Below are positions 41,802 through 50,521 of a stretch of 64,000 nt of DNA, piece after piece (positions within the stretch are counted from its first letter, which is position 1; the number at the start of each line of letters is the position of its first letter). Source of the DNA: Brachybacterium sp036311905 (GTDB lineage Bacteria > Actinomycetota > Actinomycetes > Actinomycetales > Dermabacteraceae); NCBI RefSeq assembly GCF_036311905.1, contig NZ_JAZDCH010000004.1, forward strand, positions 186,001-250,000. The letters are read 5' to 3'. The notes under the pieces were generated by a model. The model saw only the letters and a program-made list of their open reading frames with translations. It made no database searches and was not told the origin of the DNA. A program made the position numbers and the translations under genes.

Positions 41802-42123
41802 ACTGTCCTTCTCTCTTCGGAGGCGCTGGACCGGCCAGGGGAGCGGGTGTCTGCAGTGGGCACGGCTCCGTCGGCCTCGGTCCGGCAAGCCTACCGTCGC
41901 CATGGGTCCCGAGGTCCTTCACGATCCCTCCTCATCTGTGAGACTCGGGACACCCGGACGGATGCCGAACGGGGGTGTTCCCTGTCCCTGGCCGGTGCAG
42001 CGGTGCGCCGCGTGTCATATGATCGGCCGCGCGCAGTCCGCCCCCGGGTCCGACGGACACGGGTCGGGCGCGCCGGGACCACCCGGTCCCGTCGTTGTTG
42101 TCTTTCCCGTGAGGAGCCCTTTC
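41802..42123. promoter_or_regulatory. Divergent promoter region aceE / DUF3052
   Basis: This 322-bp region carries TATGAT (42018-42023), a good -10 for the plus-strand DUF3052 gene, and TAGGCT on the minus strand (41888-41893) as possible -10 for aceE. A near inverted repeat (GGGACACCC and GGGTGTTCCC, about 41954-41985) could be an operator. No gene is seen. Confidence 0.45.
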
Positions 42124-42540
42124 TTGTCACCGTCGGCCGACGCCCCTTCGTCCAGCTCCGCTGCCGAGGCCCTGTCCTTCACCACCGGGCAGATCGTGCA
42201 GGAGTTCGGGTACGACGACGACGTGGACCTGGATCTGCGCGACGCCATCGAGGACCTCATCGGGGCTGATCTCGAGGACGAGGACAGCCAGGAGATCGTC
42301 GACGGGGTCATCCTCTGGTGGCGCGACGGCGACGGCGACCTCACCGACGCCATGGTCGACACCCTCGCGACCCTCGCGCCGGGCGCCCCGGTGTGGGTGC
42401 TCGTGCCGAAGGCCGGCCGCGACGGCCACGTGCTCCCCGCAGAGATCCAGGAGAGCGCCGGCACCGCGGGTCTGCGCGTCATGTCCACCGTCTCGCTCGC
42501 CGCGGACTGGACCGGCACCCGCCTGGCCAGCCGCAGCTGA
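42124..42540 (+). CDS. DUF3052 family protein
   Basis: Protein of 138 aa starting with TTG 42124; AGGAG lies eight bases upstream and no ATG or GTG gives a better start. The core TGQIVQEFGYDDDVDLDLRD and VILWWRDGDGDLTDAMVDTL fits DUF3052, an actinobacterial family often divergent from aceE. Acidic, no membrane segment; function unknown. Confidence 0.85.
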   Translation: MSPSADAPSSSSAAEALSFTTGQIVQEFGYDDDVDLDLRDAIEDLIGADLEDEDSQEIVDGVILWWRDGDGDLTDAMVDTLATLAPGAPVWVLVPKAGRDGHVLPAEIQESAGTAGLRVMSTVSLAADWTGTRLASRS

Positions 42541-42609
42541 GCGCACGCCGTCGGCCGGGTCGCTCGGCCGACGGACGCCCCTCCGGGGCGCGGGGCCCTG
42601 CCCCGATAC

Positions 42610-42683
42610 GGGTCGTTAGCTCAGCTGGTCAGAGCGTCTGGTTTACACCCAGAAGGTCGGGGGTTCGAGCCCCTCACGACCCA
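42610..42683 (+). tRNA. tRNA-Val (TAC)
   Basis: Cloverleaf with acceptor GGGTCGT and ACGACCC, anticodon loop TTTACAC (TAC, Val), T arm GGGGG TTCGAGC CCCTC. Discriminator A73; CCA is not encoded. Confidence 0.94.
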
Positions 42684-42793
42684 CCGCAGTTCAGAGCGCG
42701 GCTCGCTCCGCCCTGACCCCCTGCGGCCCCACCGGGCCCCGCCCCTGCCGCAGAACTTCCGCATCTGCCGCAGAACACCAGCCCCCGCCGCAA

Positions 42794-42848
42794 AACCCCC
42801 GCAGACTTGGGGGAATAAGCGTCTTATTCCCCCAAGTCTGCGGGGGTT
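42794..42848. repeat. Perfect 26-bp-stem palindrome
   Basis: Positions 42794-42819 and 42823-42848 form 26 consecutive base pairs around a three-base CGT loop. The arms begin AACCCCCGCAGACTTGGGGG and end at AATAAG. Immediately upstream are two copies of TGCCGCAGAAC and a related CGCCGCAAAAC. It may act as a bidirectional terminator between tRNA-Val and the minus-strand gene at 42919, or be a mobile palindromic element. Confidence 0.85.
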
Positions 42849-42918
42849 CTCGCGGCGTCACCGGTTGAGGGGCGTCCAGGGCGGGACACGCGCGCGGGAA
42901 GAACCGTCCCAGCAGCCC

Positions 42919-43161
42919 TCAGCCCGTCACCCAGTAGATGGCCAGCAGGACGAGCGGCACGGCGAGCAGCAGCACCACCCAGATGCCCGAGGCGCGACGG
43001 TCCTGCTCGCGCTCCTCGGCGGTGGGCTCGGGGCGCTCCGGGCGGCCGTCGCGCTCCCACTGCTCGCGCTCCTGACGGCGACGCACCAGTAGCCGTCCGA
43101 TCAACACGATCATCGTCACGAGGACGCAGACGAACAGGGCGGCGAGGATGAGGGTGTCGAT
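42919..43161 (-). CDS. Small two-helix membrane protein
   Basis: Product of about 80 aa with two membrane segments (TLILAALFVCVLVTMIVLIG and IWVVLLLAVPLVLLAIYWVT) flanking an Arg/Glu-rich cytoplasmic loop. No ATG, GTG or TTG occurs near the start of the first helix. The best ribosome-binding site, GGAGGT (43167-43172), points to ATC at 43161 with six bases between, so an unusual AUC start is possible. The upstream ATG at 43299 would add 46 residues without coding character. Start uncertain; function unknown. Confidence 0.6.
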   Translation of the reverse strand: MDTLILAALFVCVLVTMIVLIGRLLVRRRQEREQWERDGRPERPEPTAEEREQDRRASGIWVVLLLAVPLVLLAIYWVTG

Positions 43162-43304
43162 CGGGCACCTCCGGGGGACGGCGCGGTCTGGCGGTGTGAA
43201 CGCGCGGGTCGGGCGGACTGTGGACAGGGTCTCACGCCCGTCTGCGCGGGGGCCGACCTTCCTATACTGGCCGGACCGCCCTCGATCCCAGGAGGCCACC
43301 CCAG

Positions 43305-44582
43305 GTGAGCGCAGCGACCAGACCGTTCGACGTCGAGGCGATCCGGGAGGACTTCCCGATCCTCACCCGGATGCTGGATGAGGACACCCCGATGATCTAT
43401 CTCGACTCGGGCGCGACCTCGCAGCGTCCGCGCCAGGTCATCGACGCCGAGGTCGCCTTCCTCACGCACGACAACGCCGCGGTCAAGCGAGGGGCGCATC
43501 GCATGGCCGGTGCCGCGACCGACGCCTACGAGTCCGCGCGGGAGACGGTCGCCGACTTCCTCGGTGCCCCCTCCCCGGACGAGGTGGTCTTCACCCGCGG
43601 GGCGACCGAGGCGCTGAACCTCGTCGCCCGCTCCCTCGGTGACGGCGATCAGGACGTGCCGGACCACCTGCGCGTCGGCCCGGGCGACGAGATCCTCGTG
43701 ACCGAGATGGAGCACCACGCGAACCTCGTCCCCTGGCAGGAACTCGCCCGCCGCTCCGGGGCGACGCTGCGCTGGATCCCCGTGACCGACGACTTCACCC
43801 TCGATCTCACCGACCTCGGCAGCCTGCTCACCGAGCGCACCAAGGTCCTCGCGTTCACCCACCAGTCGAACGTGCTCGGCACCGTGAACCCCGTCGGCAC
43901 TCTCGTGGAGGCGGCCCGCTCCGTGGGCGCGCTCACGGTGCTGGACGCGGCGCAGTCCGCGCCGCACATGCCGCTGGACCTCGCCGCGCTCGGCGTTGAC
44001 TTCGCGGCCCTCTCCGGCCACAAGATGCTCGGTCCCACCGGCATCGGCGTGCTGTGGGGTCGCTTCGAGCACCTCGCCGCGATGCCCCCCTTCCTCACCG
44101 GCGGCTCGATGATAGAGACCGTCGAGATGGAGCGCTCGACCTATGCCGAGCCGCCCGCCCGCTTCGAGGCCGGAACCCCGCCGATCAGCCAGGCCGTCGG
44201 TCTCGCCGCGGCCTGCGACTACCTCTCGGCTCTCGGCATGGAGCAGGTCGCCGCCCATGAGCGGGCCCTCACCGCGCAGGCCCTCGGGGGGCTCGCCGGG
44301 ATCGACGGGGTGCGGATCATCGGCCCCGCCGCCTCTCCGGAGCGGGCCGGCGCCGTGTCCTTCGCGCTCGCGGGCCGCCACCCGCACGACGTCGGCCAGG
44401 TGCTGGACTCCTACGGCATCGAGGTGCGGGTGGGCCATCACTGCGCCTGGCCGCTGCACCGCCGCTACGGCCTGCACGGCACCACACGGGCGAGCTTCTC
44501 CGTCCACACCACGGCCGCGGAGGTCGACGCCTTCGTCCGCGGCGTCGCCCGCACCGTCGAGTTCTTCGAGGAGCGCGCATGA
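43305..44582 (+). CDS. sufS: SufS-family cysteine desulfurase
   Basis: Protein of 425 aa, PLP enzyme releasing sulfur from cysteine for Fe-S clusters. PLP-binding Lys240 in ALSGHKMLGPTGIG and the catalytic Cys380 in VRVGHHCAWPLHRRYG are visible, along with HHANLVPWQ. Starts at GTG 43305 with a GGAGG site upstream. It overlaps sufU by ATGA. No sufB, sufC or sufD lies in the window. Confidence 0.95.
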   Translation: MSAATRPFDVEAIREDFPILTRMLDEDTPMIYLDSGATSQRPRQVIDAEVAFLTHDNAAVKRGAHRMAGAATDAYESARETVADFLGAPSPDEVVFTRGATEALNLVARSLGDGDQDVPDHLRVGPGDEILVTEMEHHANLVPWQELARRSGATLRWIPVTDDFTLDLTDLGSLLTERTKVLAFTHQSNVLGTVNPVGTLVEAARSVGALTVLDAAQSAPHMPLDLAALGVDFAALSGHKMLGPTGIGVLWGRFEHLAAMPPFLTGGSMIETVEMERSTYAEPPARFEAGTPPISQAVGLAAACDYLSALGMEQVAAHERALTAQALGGLAGIDGVRIIGPAASPERAGAVSFALAGRHPHDVGQVLDSYGIEVRVGHHCAWPLHRRYGLHGTTRASFSVHTTAAEVDAFVRGVARTVEFFEERA

Positions 44583-45040
44583 GCACCGGACTGAACGCCC
44601 TCTACACCGAGCTCGTGATGGAGCACGACAAGCGCCCCCTGCACGAAGGGCTGCGGGAACCCTTCGACGCCGAGGTCCACCATGTGAATCCCACCTGCGG
44701 TGACGAGATCACCCTGCGGCTGCACGTGGAGGGCGACGGCGACGAGCGCCGGATCCTGGACGTCTCCTATGACGCGATCGGCTGCGCGATGAGCCGCGCC
44801 TCCGCCTCGATCATGGCGGACCTGCTGATCGGCCGCACGACGGCGCAGGTGGATCCGGTGCGCGAGCACTTCGAGGCCGCGATGCGCTCGCGCGGACGCA
44901 TCGAGGGCGACGAGGAACTGATCGGCGACGGGATCGCCCTGCTCGGGGCAGCGAAGTTCCCCGCCCGCGTGAAGTGCGTGCTGATGCCATGGAAGGCCTA
45001 CCAGGCGGCGCTCGTCGAGACCGGGGTGCTCGGCACATGA
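44579..45040 (+). CDS. sufU: SufU-type zinc sulfurtransferase
   Basis: Protein of 153 aa that accepts persulfide sulfur from SufS. Zinc ligands Cys40, Asp42, Cys69 and Cys133 lie in NPTCGDEI, DAIGCAMSRAS and ARVKCVLMPW. The length and the region between Cys69 and Cys133 fit SufU rather than IscU. Coupled to sufS and to the Nif3 gene by four-base overlaps on both sides. Confidence 0.94.
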   Translation: MSTGLNALYTELVMEHDKRPLHEGLREPFDAEVHHVNPTCGDEITLRLHVEGDGDERRILDVSYDAIGCAMSRASASIMADLLIGRTTAQVDPVREHFEAAMRSRGRIEGDEELIGDGIALLGAAKFPARVKCVLMPWKAYQAALVETGVLGT

Positions 45041-45927
45041 GCCCCGCCACCGCACCGCCGGAGCGGTCCGAGCCGTCCGCGGAACCCGCGACCACCGTCG
45101 GCTCCCTGGTCACCGCGCTCGAGGCGACCTACCCGCTGCCCTGGGCGGAGGACTGGGACCGGGTGGGGCTCGTCCTCGGGGAGCGCGGCGCGGAGGTCAC
45201 GGCCGTGCACCTCGCCGTCGACCCGACGCTCGCCGTCGCCCGCGAGGCGATCGCGGCGGGCGCCCAGCTGCTGGTCACGCACCACCCCCTGCTGCTGCGC
45301 GGGGCGAGCCACCTCCCGGCCGACGACGGCAAGGGAGCCGTGGTCACGGCCCTGCTCCGCGCCGGCACGGCGCTGTGGTGCGGGCACACGAACGTGGATC
45401 GCTCGACGCACGGCACCGTCGGCGCCTGGGTGCGGTCCCTCGACCTGCAGCAGGTGCGGGCCCTCGTGCCGAGCGGCGCGGGGGAGGAAGCTGCGCACGG
45501 CTCCTCCGTGCTGGGGCTCGGCGTGGTCGGTGAACTCCCCGAGCACACCACGGTCGGCGATCTCGCCGCGCGGGTCGCGGCACTCGTCCCCGCCACCGCG
45601 CGCGGCATCCTGCACACCGGCGATCCGGATCGACCGGTGCGCACCGTCGCGGTGTGCCCGGGCGCGGGCGACTCCTTCACGGGAGCGGCGGCCAGTGCGG
45701 AGGCCGACGTCTACATCACCTCGGACCTGCGGCATCACCCGGTGCTGGAGCATCTCGAGTCCGCGGCCGACGCCGAGCGGGTCCCCGCTCTGATCGACGT
45801 GCCGCACGGGGCGAGCGAGGCGCTGTGGCTGCCGCTCGCGGAGCAGCTGCTCGGGGAGATCGCGCCCGGCCTCAAGGTCACCGTGAGCGCGCTGCCGGTG
45901 GACCCCTGGGCGGCGCGGATCGGCTGA
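45037..45927 (+). CDS. Nif3-like dinuclear metal protein
   Basis: Protein of 296 aa of the NIF3/YbgI family: EDWDRVGLVLGERG at the N-terminus, AQLLVTHHPLLLRG (metal ligands) and CGHTNVDRSTHGTVGAW, with a C-terminal DVYITSDLRHHPVLEHLES. These proteins bind two metal ions and often accompany Fe-S or tRNA genes. Starts at ATG 45037 overlapping sufU. No insert domain is visible. Confidence 0.88.
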   Translation: MSPATAPPERSEPSAEPATTVGSLVTALEATYPLPWAEDWDRVGLVLGERGAEVTAVHLAVDPTLAVAREAIAAGAQLLVTHHPLLLRGASHLPADDGKGAVVTALLRAGTALWCGHTNVDRSTHGTVGAWVRSLDLQQVRALVPSGAGEEAAHGSSVLGLGVVGELPEHTTVGDLAARVAALVPATARGILHTGDPDRPVRTVAVCPGAGDSFTGAAASAEADVYITSDLRHHPVLEHLESAADAERVPALIDVPHGASEALWLPLAEQLLGEIAPGLKVTVSALPVDPWAARIG

Positions 45928-46045
45928 GGTCGAGCCGACCACCGCGGTGGCCGTCGCCTCCGCGAGCGAGCGTCCGCCTCTGCCGCGAGCGAGCGCCCGC
46001 TTCTGCGGCGAGCGAGCGAGTGCCGGCCGGGGTGCGCGGTCCGGG

Positions 46046-46843
46046 TCAGGCCACCCGGTCGACGATCACGAGCCGGTGCCCGTCGAGCTCGACGGTGAGG
46101 GGCGACCCGGCGACCCCGGGCACGGCGGCGAGTCGCTCCTGCAGCAGGCTCACCAGCTCGCGCGGGTCCTCCGGCGCCCGGTCCGCCGAGAGCAGCTCGC
46201 GCGTGACGATCCCGCGATAGCGCTTTGCATCGTGCGAGATCACCTTCCGCACCCCCGCGCGCTCCTGCACGGGGGCGACCTCGAGCACCGGAACCTCCGG
46301 GGTGCTCTTCAGGCGCATCATCGACCGGTACGAGCCGGAGCGGCCGTCGATCACGAGCGGCGCGGGCGAGGTCGCCTGTTCGGCGAGCAGGGCCGCGCCG
46401 ACGCCCCGCAGCCGGGGCGCCCACCAGGAGGCGGCGGTGCCGAGTCGGGACACGCTCGATCCGGCGGAGAGGCGATACGCCGGGATGCGATCGGTCGCGG
46501 CGTCGACGACCCCCAGCAGCGCGCTCTGCACCAGCACACGGCGGTCGGTCGGCACTGCCGTGTCCGGAGGGAGCTGGTCGTAGAGCACGCCCGAGTAGAC
46601 GGCCAGGGGAGACGCCGCGGGCTCGTGCTCGAGGCTGGCCATCCGATCGACCAGCTCGGGAGCGGACGCGGGCACGCCGAGGCGGGTGGCGGCGTCCCTC
46701 CCGGCGGCGGTGCGGATCGCGGCCCGGACCATGGTGCGCCGCGCGTCCTCGAGCTCGGGGAGCGCGAGCCGCGCCAGGTCGAGCGGGGCGGCGTCGGCGG
46801 CGGGCCGGGACTTGGTCTCCGAGGGCGGCAGCAGGATCAGCAC
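46046..46843 (-). CDS. yaaA: YaaA-family peroxide stress protein
   Basis: Protein of 265 aa. N-terminal VLILLPPSETKSRPAADAAP and the C-terminal LKVISHDAKRYRGIVTRELL-like segment (actual KVISHDAKRYRGIVTRELLS) match the YaaA/DUF328 family, which lowers free iron and DNA damage under peroxide. GTG 46843 is preferred because AGGA precedes it. It lies antisense-adjacent to the RNase P RNA gene. Confidence 0.88.
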   Translation of the reverse strand: MLILLPPSETKSRPAADAAPLDLARLALPELEDARRTMVRAAIRTAAGRDAATRLGVPASAPELVDRMASLEHEPAASPLAVYSGVLYDQLPPDTAVPTDRRVLVQSALLGVVDAATDRIPAYRLSAGSSVSRLGTAASWWAPRLRGVGAALLAEQATSPAPLVIDGRSGSYRSMMRLKSTPEVPVLEVAPVQERAGVRKVISHDAKRYRGIVTRELLSADRAPEDPRELVSLLQERLAAVPGVAGSPLTVELDGHRLVIVDRVA

Positions 46844-46966
46844 CGCACCATCCTGGCCGACCCCGGGGTGCACCAGGCCGCACGGCGCGGGAGAGATCGC
46901 GCACGTCACGGCGGCGGGCACGAACCGGGACGCCGGTCGCGCGCGGTCGCCGCGTAGACTGCTCGG

Positions 46967-47329
46967 CGGACCAGTCGGCCGGGCAGTCGCGTCCTCGGGG
47001 GAGACCTCGGGGCCGAGGAAAGTCCGGGCTCCGTCTGGCACGGTGGTGGGTAACGCCCACCCGGAGCGATCCGCGGGACAGTGCCACAGAGAGCAGACCG
47101 CCTCCGCGCCTTCGGGCACGGGGGTAAGGGTGAAAGGGTGGTGTAAGAGACCACCGCGGCCTCGGTGACGAGGACGGCACGGCAAACCCCACCGGGAGCA
47201 AGGTCGGACAGGGCGCGTTCGAGGGTGCCAGCCCGAGCGTCCGGGTGGACCGCTGGAGGTCGTCGGCAACGGCGATCCGAGATGGATGACTGCCGCTCAC
47301 AGAACCCGGCTTACAGGCCGGCTGGTCCG
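46967..47329 (+). ncRNA. rnpB: RNase P RNA (bacterial class A)
   Basis: About 363 nt, catalytic RNA of RNase P. Conserved core blocks are present in order: GAGGAAAGTCCGGGCTCC, then CACAGAGAGCAGACCGCC, GGTAAGGGTGAAAGGGTGG, GTAAGAGACCACC, CAAACCCCACCGGGAGCAAG and CAGAACCCGGCTTACAGG. The 5' CGGACCA pairs with the 3' TGGTCCG, setting the ends. TAGACT (46955-46960) is a well-placed -10. Confidence 0.95.
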
Positions 47330-47377
47330 CTCACCCGAGCCGGTCGCCCGCCACGGGGCGACCGACTCGGGCACGGG

Positions 47378-48193
47378 TCACTTCCCGTGCTTCTTCCCGT
47401 GCTTCGTGTCCTTCTTCTGCAGCGCCTTCTCCTCGCGCCGGGCGAGCACGGCCGCGCCGACGATGCCGGCCTCGTTGCGCAGCTCGGCCGGGACGATCTC
47501 GGTGCGCAGGTCCAGCAGCGGCAAGAACTTCTCGTGCTTCTTGGAGACGCCGCCGCCGACGATGATGCGGGTGGGGCTGAACAGGAACTCGACGTGCGCG
47601 AAGTACTCCTGGAGGCGTCCCGCCCAGGTCTCCCAGTCGAGGTCCTCGATCTCCCGGACGGAGGAGGCCATGTACTTCTCCGCGTCCGGGTAGGCGCGGG
47701 CCGCCTCGCCGGCCAGGTGGAGATGCCCGAGCTCGGCGTTCGGCACGAGCCGGCCGTCGACGAACATGGCGCTGCCCACGCCGGTGCCGAGGGTCACCAC
47801 CAGCACGACGCCCTTCGTGCCGCGCCCCGCGCCGAACTCCATCTCGGCGATGCCGGCGGCATCGGCGTCGTTGACCACGAAGACGTCGTGCCCGGTGCGC
47901 TCGGTCAGCAGCGAGTCGACGTCGGTGCCGATCCAGGACTTGTCGACGTTCGCGGCGGTGAGCGCCACGCCCTGCTGGATCACGGCCGGGAAGGTGACGC
48001 CGACCGGCATGTCGTCCGCGATCTCGAAGCCGGCGAGCAGCTCCGCGACGGTGTCGGCGACGGCCTCGGGGGTGGAGGGCTGCGGGGTCTCGAGCCGGAG
48101 GCGGTCCTCGGCCAGCTTCCCCTTCTTCAGATCGACCGGCGCGCCCTTGATGCCGCTGCCGCCGATGTCGATCCCGAAGGCCTTCTTGCTCAT
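47378..48193 (-). CDS. ppgK: Polyphosphate glucokinase
   Basis: Protein of 271 aa that phosphorylates glucose with polyphosphate, and often ATP. The ROK-family phosphate site is FGIDIGGSGIKGAPVDLKKG and the sugar-binding region VVTLGTGVGSAMFVDGRLVP then NAELGHLHL. A Lys/His-rich C-terminus (KKDTKHGKKHGK) may bind polyphosphate. GGGAGAAG precedes ATG 48193. TATCCT on the minus strand near 48268 is a possible -10. Confidence 0.93.
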   Translation of the reverse strand: MSKKAFGIDIGGSGIKGAPVDLKKGKLAEDRLRLETPQPSTPEAVADTVAELLAGFEIADDMPVGVTFPAVIQQGVALTAANVDKSWIGTDVDSLLTERTGHDVFVVNDADAAGIAEMEFGAGRGTKGVVLVVTLGTGVGSAMFVDGRLVPNAELGHLHLAGEAARAYPDAEKYMASSVREIEDLDWETWAGRLQEYFAHVEFLFSPTRIIVGGGVSKKHEKFLPLLDLRTEIVPAELRNEAGIVGAAVLARREEKALQKKDTKHGKKHGK

Positions 48194-48331
48194 CGCTTCT
48201 CCCTGCTCCATGGGGCGGGGCGTTCCCGCCGGCCGGGCCGCCGACGTCGGCGTCCTCACGGCGGCCTAGGATACCCGCGGACCGTGCGTCCGGAGCAGGC
48301 GCGCCGCCGTTCAGACGACCGGCCGGGCCGA

Positions 48332-49219
48332 TCAGACCACCGTCAGCAGCTCCGGGCCCTCGTCGGTGATCAGCATGGTGTGCTCGAACTGGGCGGTGAA
48401 GGAGCGGTCCTTGGTGACCACGGTCCAGCCGTCGTCCCACTGCTCCCAGGCCTGCGAGCCGAGGGTCACCATCGGCTCGATGGTGAAGGTCATGCCCTCC
48501 TCGATGACGTCGTCGAACATGGGCGCGGCGTCGTAGTGGGGGATGACCAGGCCGTTGTGGAAGCCCTCGGCGACACCGTGCCCGGTGTAGTCGCGCACCG
48601 ACTCCATGCCGTGGCGGGCGACGAACTTCTCGATCACGCGCCCGATCACGTTCACCTCGCGGCCGGGCCGGGCGACCTTGATGCCGCGCTCCATCGCCTC
48701 GCGCGAGCGGTCGATCAGCTCCTGCGCGCGCGGGTGGATGTCGCCGACGGCGAAGGTGGCGTTGGTGTCGCCGTGGACGCCGTGGAGAAAGGCGGTGACG
48801 TCGACGTTGAGGATGTCGCCGTCCTGCATCACCGTCGAGTCGGGGATGCCGTGGCAGATCACCTCGTTCAGGCTCGTGCAGCACGACTTCTCGAAGTGCA
48901 GGTAGCCGAGGGTCGAGGGATAGGCACCGTTCTCGATCAGCACGTCGTGGACGACCTGGTCGATGTGATCGGTGGTGACGCCCGGGCGCGCGGCCTCCCC
49001 GGCGGCCTGCAGCGCGAGGGCCGCGATGCGGCTCGCCTCGCGGACCCGCTCGATCACGTCCGCGCTCTGCACATAGGGGCCCGAATCGGAGACGGCCTCG
49101 TCCTTGTCCACATACTCGGGGCGCTCGATGCGCGCGGGGACGGGTCGCCGGGGGCTCAGCTCGCCCGGCACCAGCTCCGCGCGTCCTGCGGGACGGGTCC
49201 ACACCTGCTCTACAGTCAT
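48332..49219 (-). CDS. map: Methionine aminopeptidase, type I
   Basis: Protein of 295 aa that removes the initiator Met. Metal ligands are visible in DILNVDVTAFLHGVHGDTNA, GHGVAEGFHN and MTFTIEPMVT plus the final QFEHTMLIT. An N-terminal extension of about 40 residues (SPRRPVPARIERPEYVDKDE) precedes the core, as in actinobacterial MapB-type enzymes with an SH3-binding-like linker. ATG 49219 is preferred over GTG 49225, but the choice is uncertain. Confidence 0.93.
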   Translation of the reverse strand: MTVEQVWTRPAGRAELVPGELSPRRPVPARIERPEYVDKDEAVSDSGPYVQSADVIERVREASRIAALALQAAGEAARPGVTTDHIDQVVHDVLIENGAYPSTLGYLHFEKSCCTSLNEVICHGIPDSTVMQDGDILNVDVTAFLHGVHGDTNATFAVGDIHPRAQELIDRSREAMERGIKVARPGREVNVIGRVIEKFVARHGMESVRDYTGHGVAEGFHNGLVIPHYDAAPMFDDVIEEGMTFTIEPMVTLGSQAWEQWDDGWTVVTKDRSFTAQFEHTMLITDEGPELLTVV

Positions 49220-49257
49220 GGCCACCAGTCTCTCACCCGGCCGCGAAGGAGCCCGCC

Positions 49258-49455
49258 ATGAACACGACCCCCGAGTTCTTCTACAACCTCGCCACCGGGG
49301 CGGTGGAGGAGGGCCGCCAGTCGAGCGGCCAGGACCTCATGGGCCCCTACTCCACCCGCGCCGAGGCCGAGCGGGCGCTGCAGACGGCGGCCGCACGCAA
49401 CGACGCCTGGGACGAGGACGACGCCGCCTGGGAGGGCGAGGACGCCGAGTCCTGA
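49258..49455 (+). CDS. Small SPOR-like hypothetical protein
   Basis: Protein of 65 aa: MNTTPEFFYNLATGAVEEGR, QSSGQDLMGPYSTRAEAERA and an acidic C-terminus. The YSTRAEAERALQ region resembles a truncated SPOR-type pattern seen in small actinobacterial proteins next to map. Divergent from map; function unknown. Confidence 0.75.
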   Translation: MNTTPEFFYNLATGAVEEGRQSSGQDLMGPYSTRAEAERALQTAAARNDAWDEDDAAWEGEDAES

Positions 49456-49483
49456 ACCGCGCGTCGGCCTGTTCGGCCGGGGG

Positions 49484-50302
49484 TCACTCGAAGGAGTGCT
49501 CGGCCGTCGGGTAGGCGCGGGTCTCGACCTCGCCGCGATAGGCCTCCGCCGCGCGACGCAGGTCGGAGCGCAGATCCGCGAAGGTCTTCACGAAGCGGCC
49601 GTGGAAGCCGGACAGCCCGGCCATGTCCTGCCAGACGAGCACCTGTCCGTCGCAGGCCGGGCCCGCGCCGATGCCGATGGTCGGCACGTGCAGCACCTCG
49701 GTGATGCGCTCGGCGACGTGGGCCGGGATCAGCTCCAGCACGACCGCCGAGATGCCCGCCTCCTGGAGCGCCAGCGCCTCCTCGGCCAGGTGGTCCGCAG
49801 CGTGCGTGTCGCGTCCCTGCACGCGGTGCCCGGACAGCGAGTTGACCGACTGCGGGGTGAAGCCGAGGTGGCCCATCACCGGGATCCCCGCGGCGACCAG
49901 GGCGCGCACCTGCGGGGCGATCGCGGAGCCGCCCTCGAGCTTGACCATCTCGGCGCCCGCGCGGACCAGGTCCACGCCGTGCCGCACCGCCTCCTCGACG
50001 GAGACCTGATAGCTGCCGAAGGCGAGATCCGCGACGATCAGCGGACGGCTCACGCTGCGCGCCACCGCGCCGGTGAAGGTCAGCATGTCCTGATGGGTGG
50101 TGGCGGTGGTCGACTCGTGCCCGAGCACGGTGGTGCCGACGGAATCGCCGACCAGCAGCACCTCGATGCCCGCCTCCTCGAAGACACGCGCCGAGAACTG
50201 GTCGTAGGCGGTGAGCATCGCGAAGGGACGGCCGCGCTCCTTGGCGTCCTGCAGATGGCGGAGTCGGATCTTCGCGGGGCCGGTGCCGGAGGGGGTGCTC
50301 AC
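49484..50302 (-). CDS. panB: 3-methyl-2-oxobutanoate hydroxymethyltransferase
   Basis: Protein of 272 aa, first committed enzyme of pantothenate synthesis. TIM-barrel motifs: MLTAYDQFSARVFEEAGIEV, LLVGDSVGTTVLGHESTTAT and PVMGHLGFTPQSVNSLSGHR; metal ligands Asp and Glu sit in these segments. No panC or panD lies nearby. Confidence 0.95.
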   Translation of the reverse strand: MSTPSGTGPAKIRLRHLQDAKERGRPFAMLTAYDQFSARVFEEAGIEVLLVGDSVGTTVLGHESTTATTHQDMLTFTGAVARSVSRPLIVADLAFGSYQVSVEEAVRHGVDLVRAGAEMVKLEGGSAIAPQVRALVAAGIPVMGHLGFTPQSVNSLSGHRVQGRDTHAADHLAEEALALQEAGISAVVLELIPAHVAERITEVLHVPTIGIGAGPACDGQVLVWQDMAGLSGFHGRFVKTFADLRSDLRRAAEAYRGEVETRAYPTAEHSFE

Positions 50303-50521
50303 GTGTGCTCCTGGGCGGATGGGGGGGGGATCCGAGGGCCGGGCGGGCCGCCTCGGGGACGGGCCGGTCCAGCCTAGCGGCAGCCGGCCCCCGGGCGGGC
50401 GGCTCCCGACGCCCCGCTCCTCGATGCATCGATGAACCGAGATGGCCGGGAGCGTCGTTCCTGTGGGAAGCTGTGACCTCCGTCGGCCAGGGGGGTCGAC
50501 CGATCAGGGAGGACTTTCACC

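Noticed and set aside
45950..46035. Repeated GCGAGCGAGCG stretch between nif3 and yaaA
   Set aside because: Simple GC-rich low-complexity sequence between convergent genes; no clear dyad or array structure.
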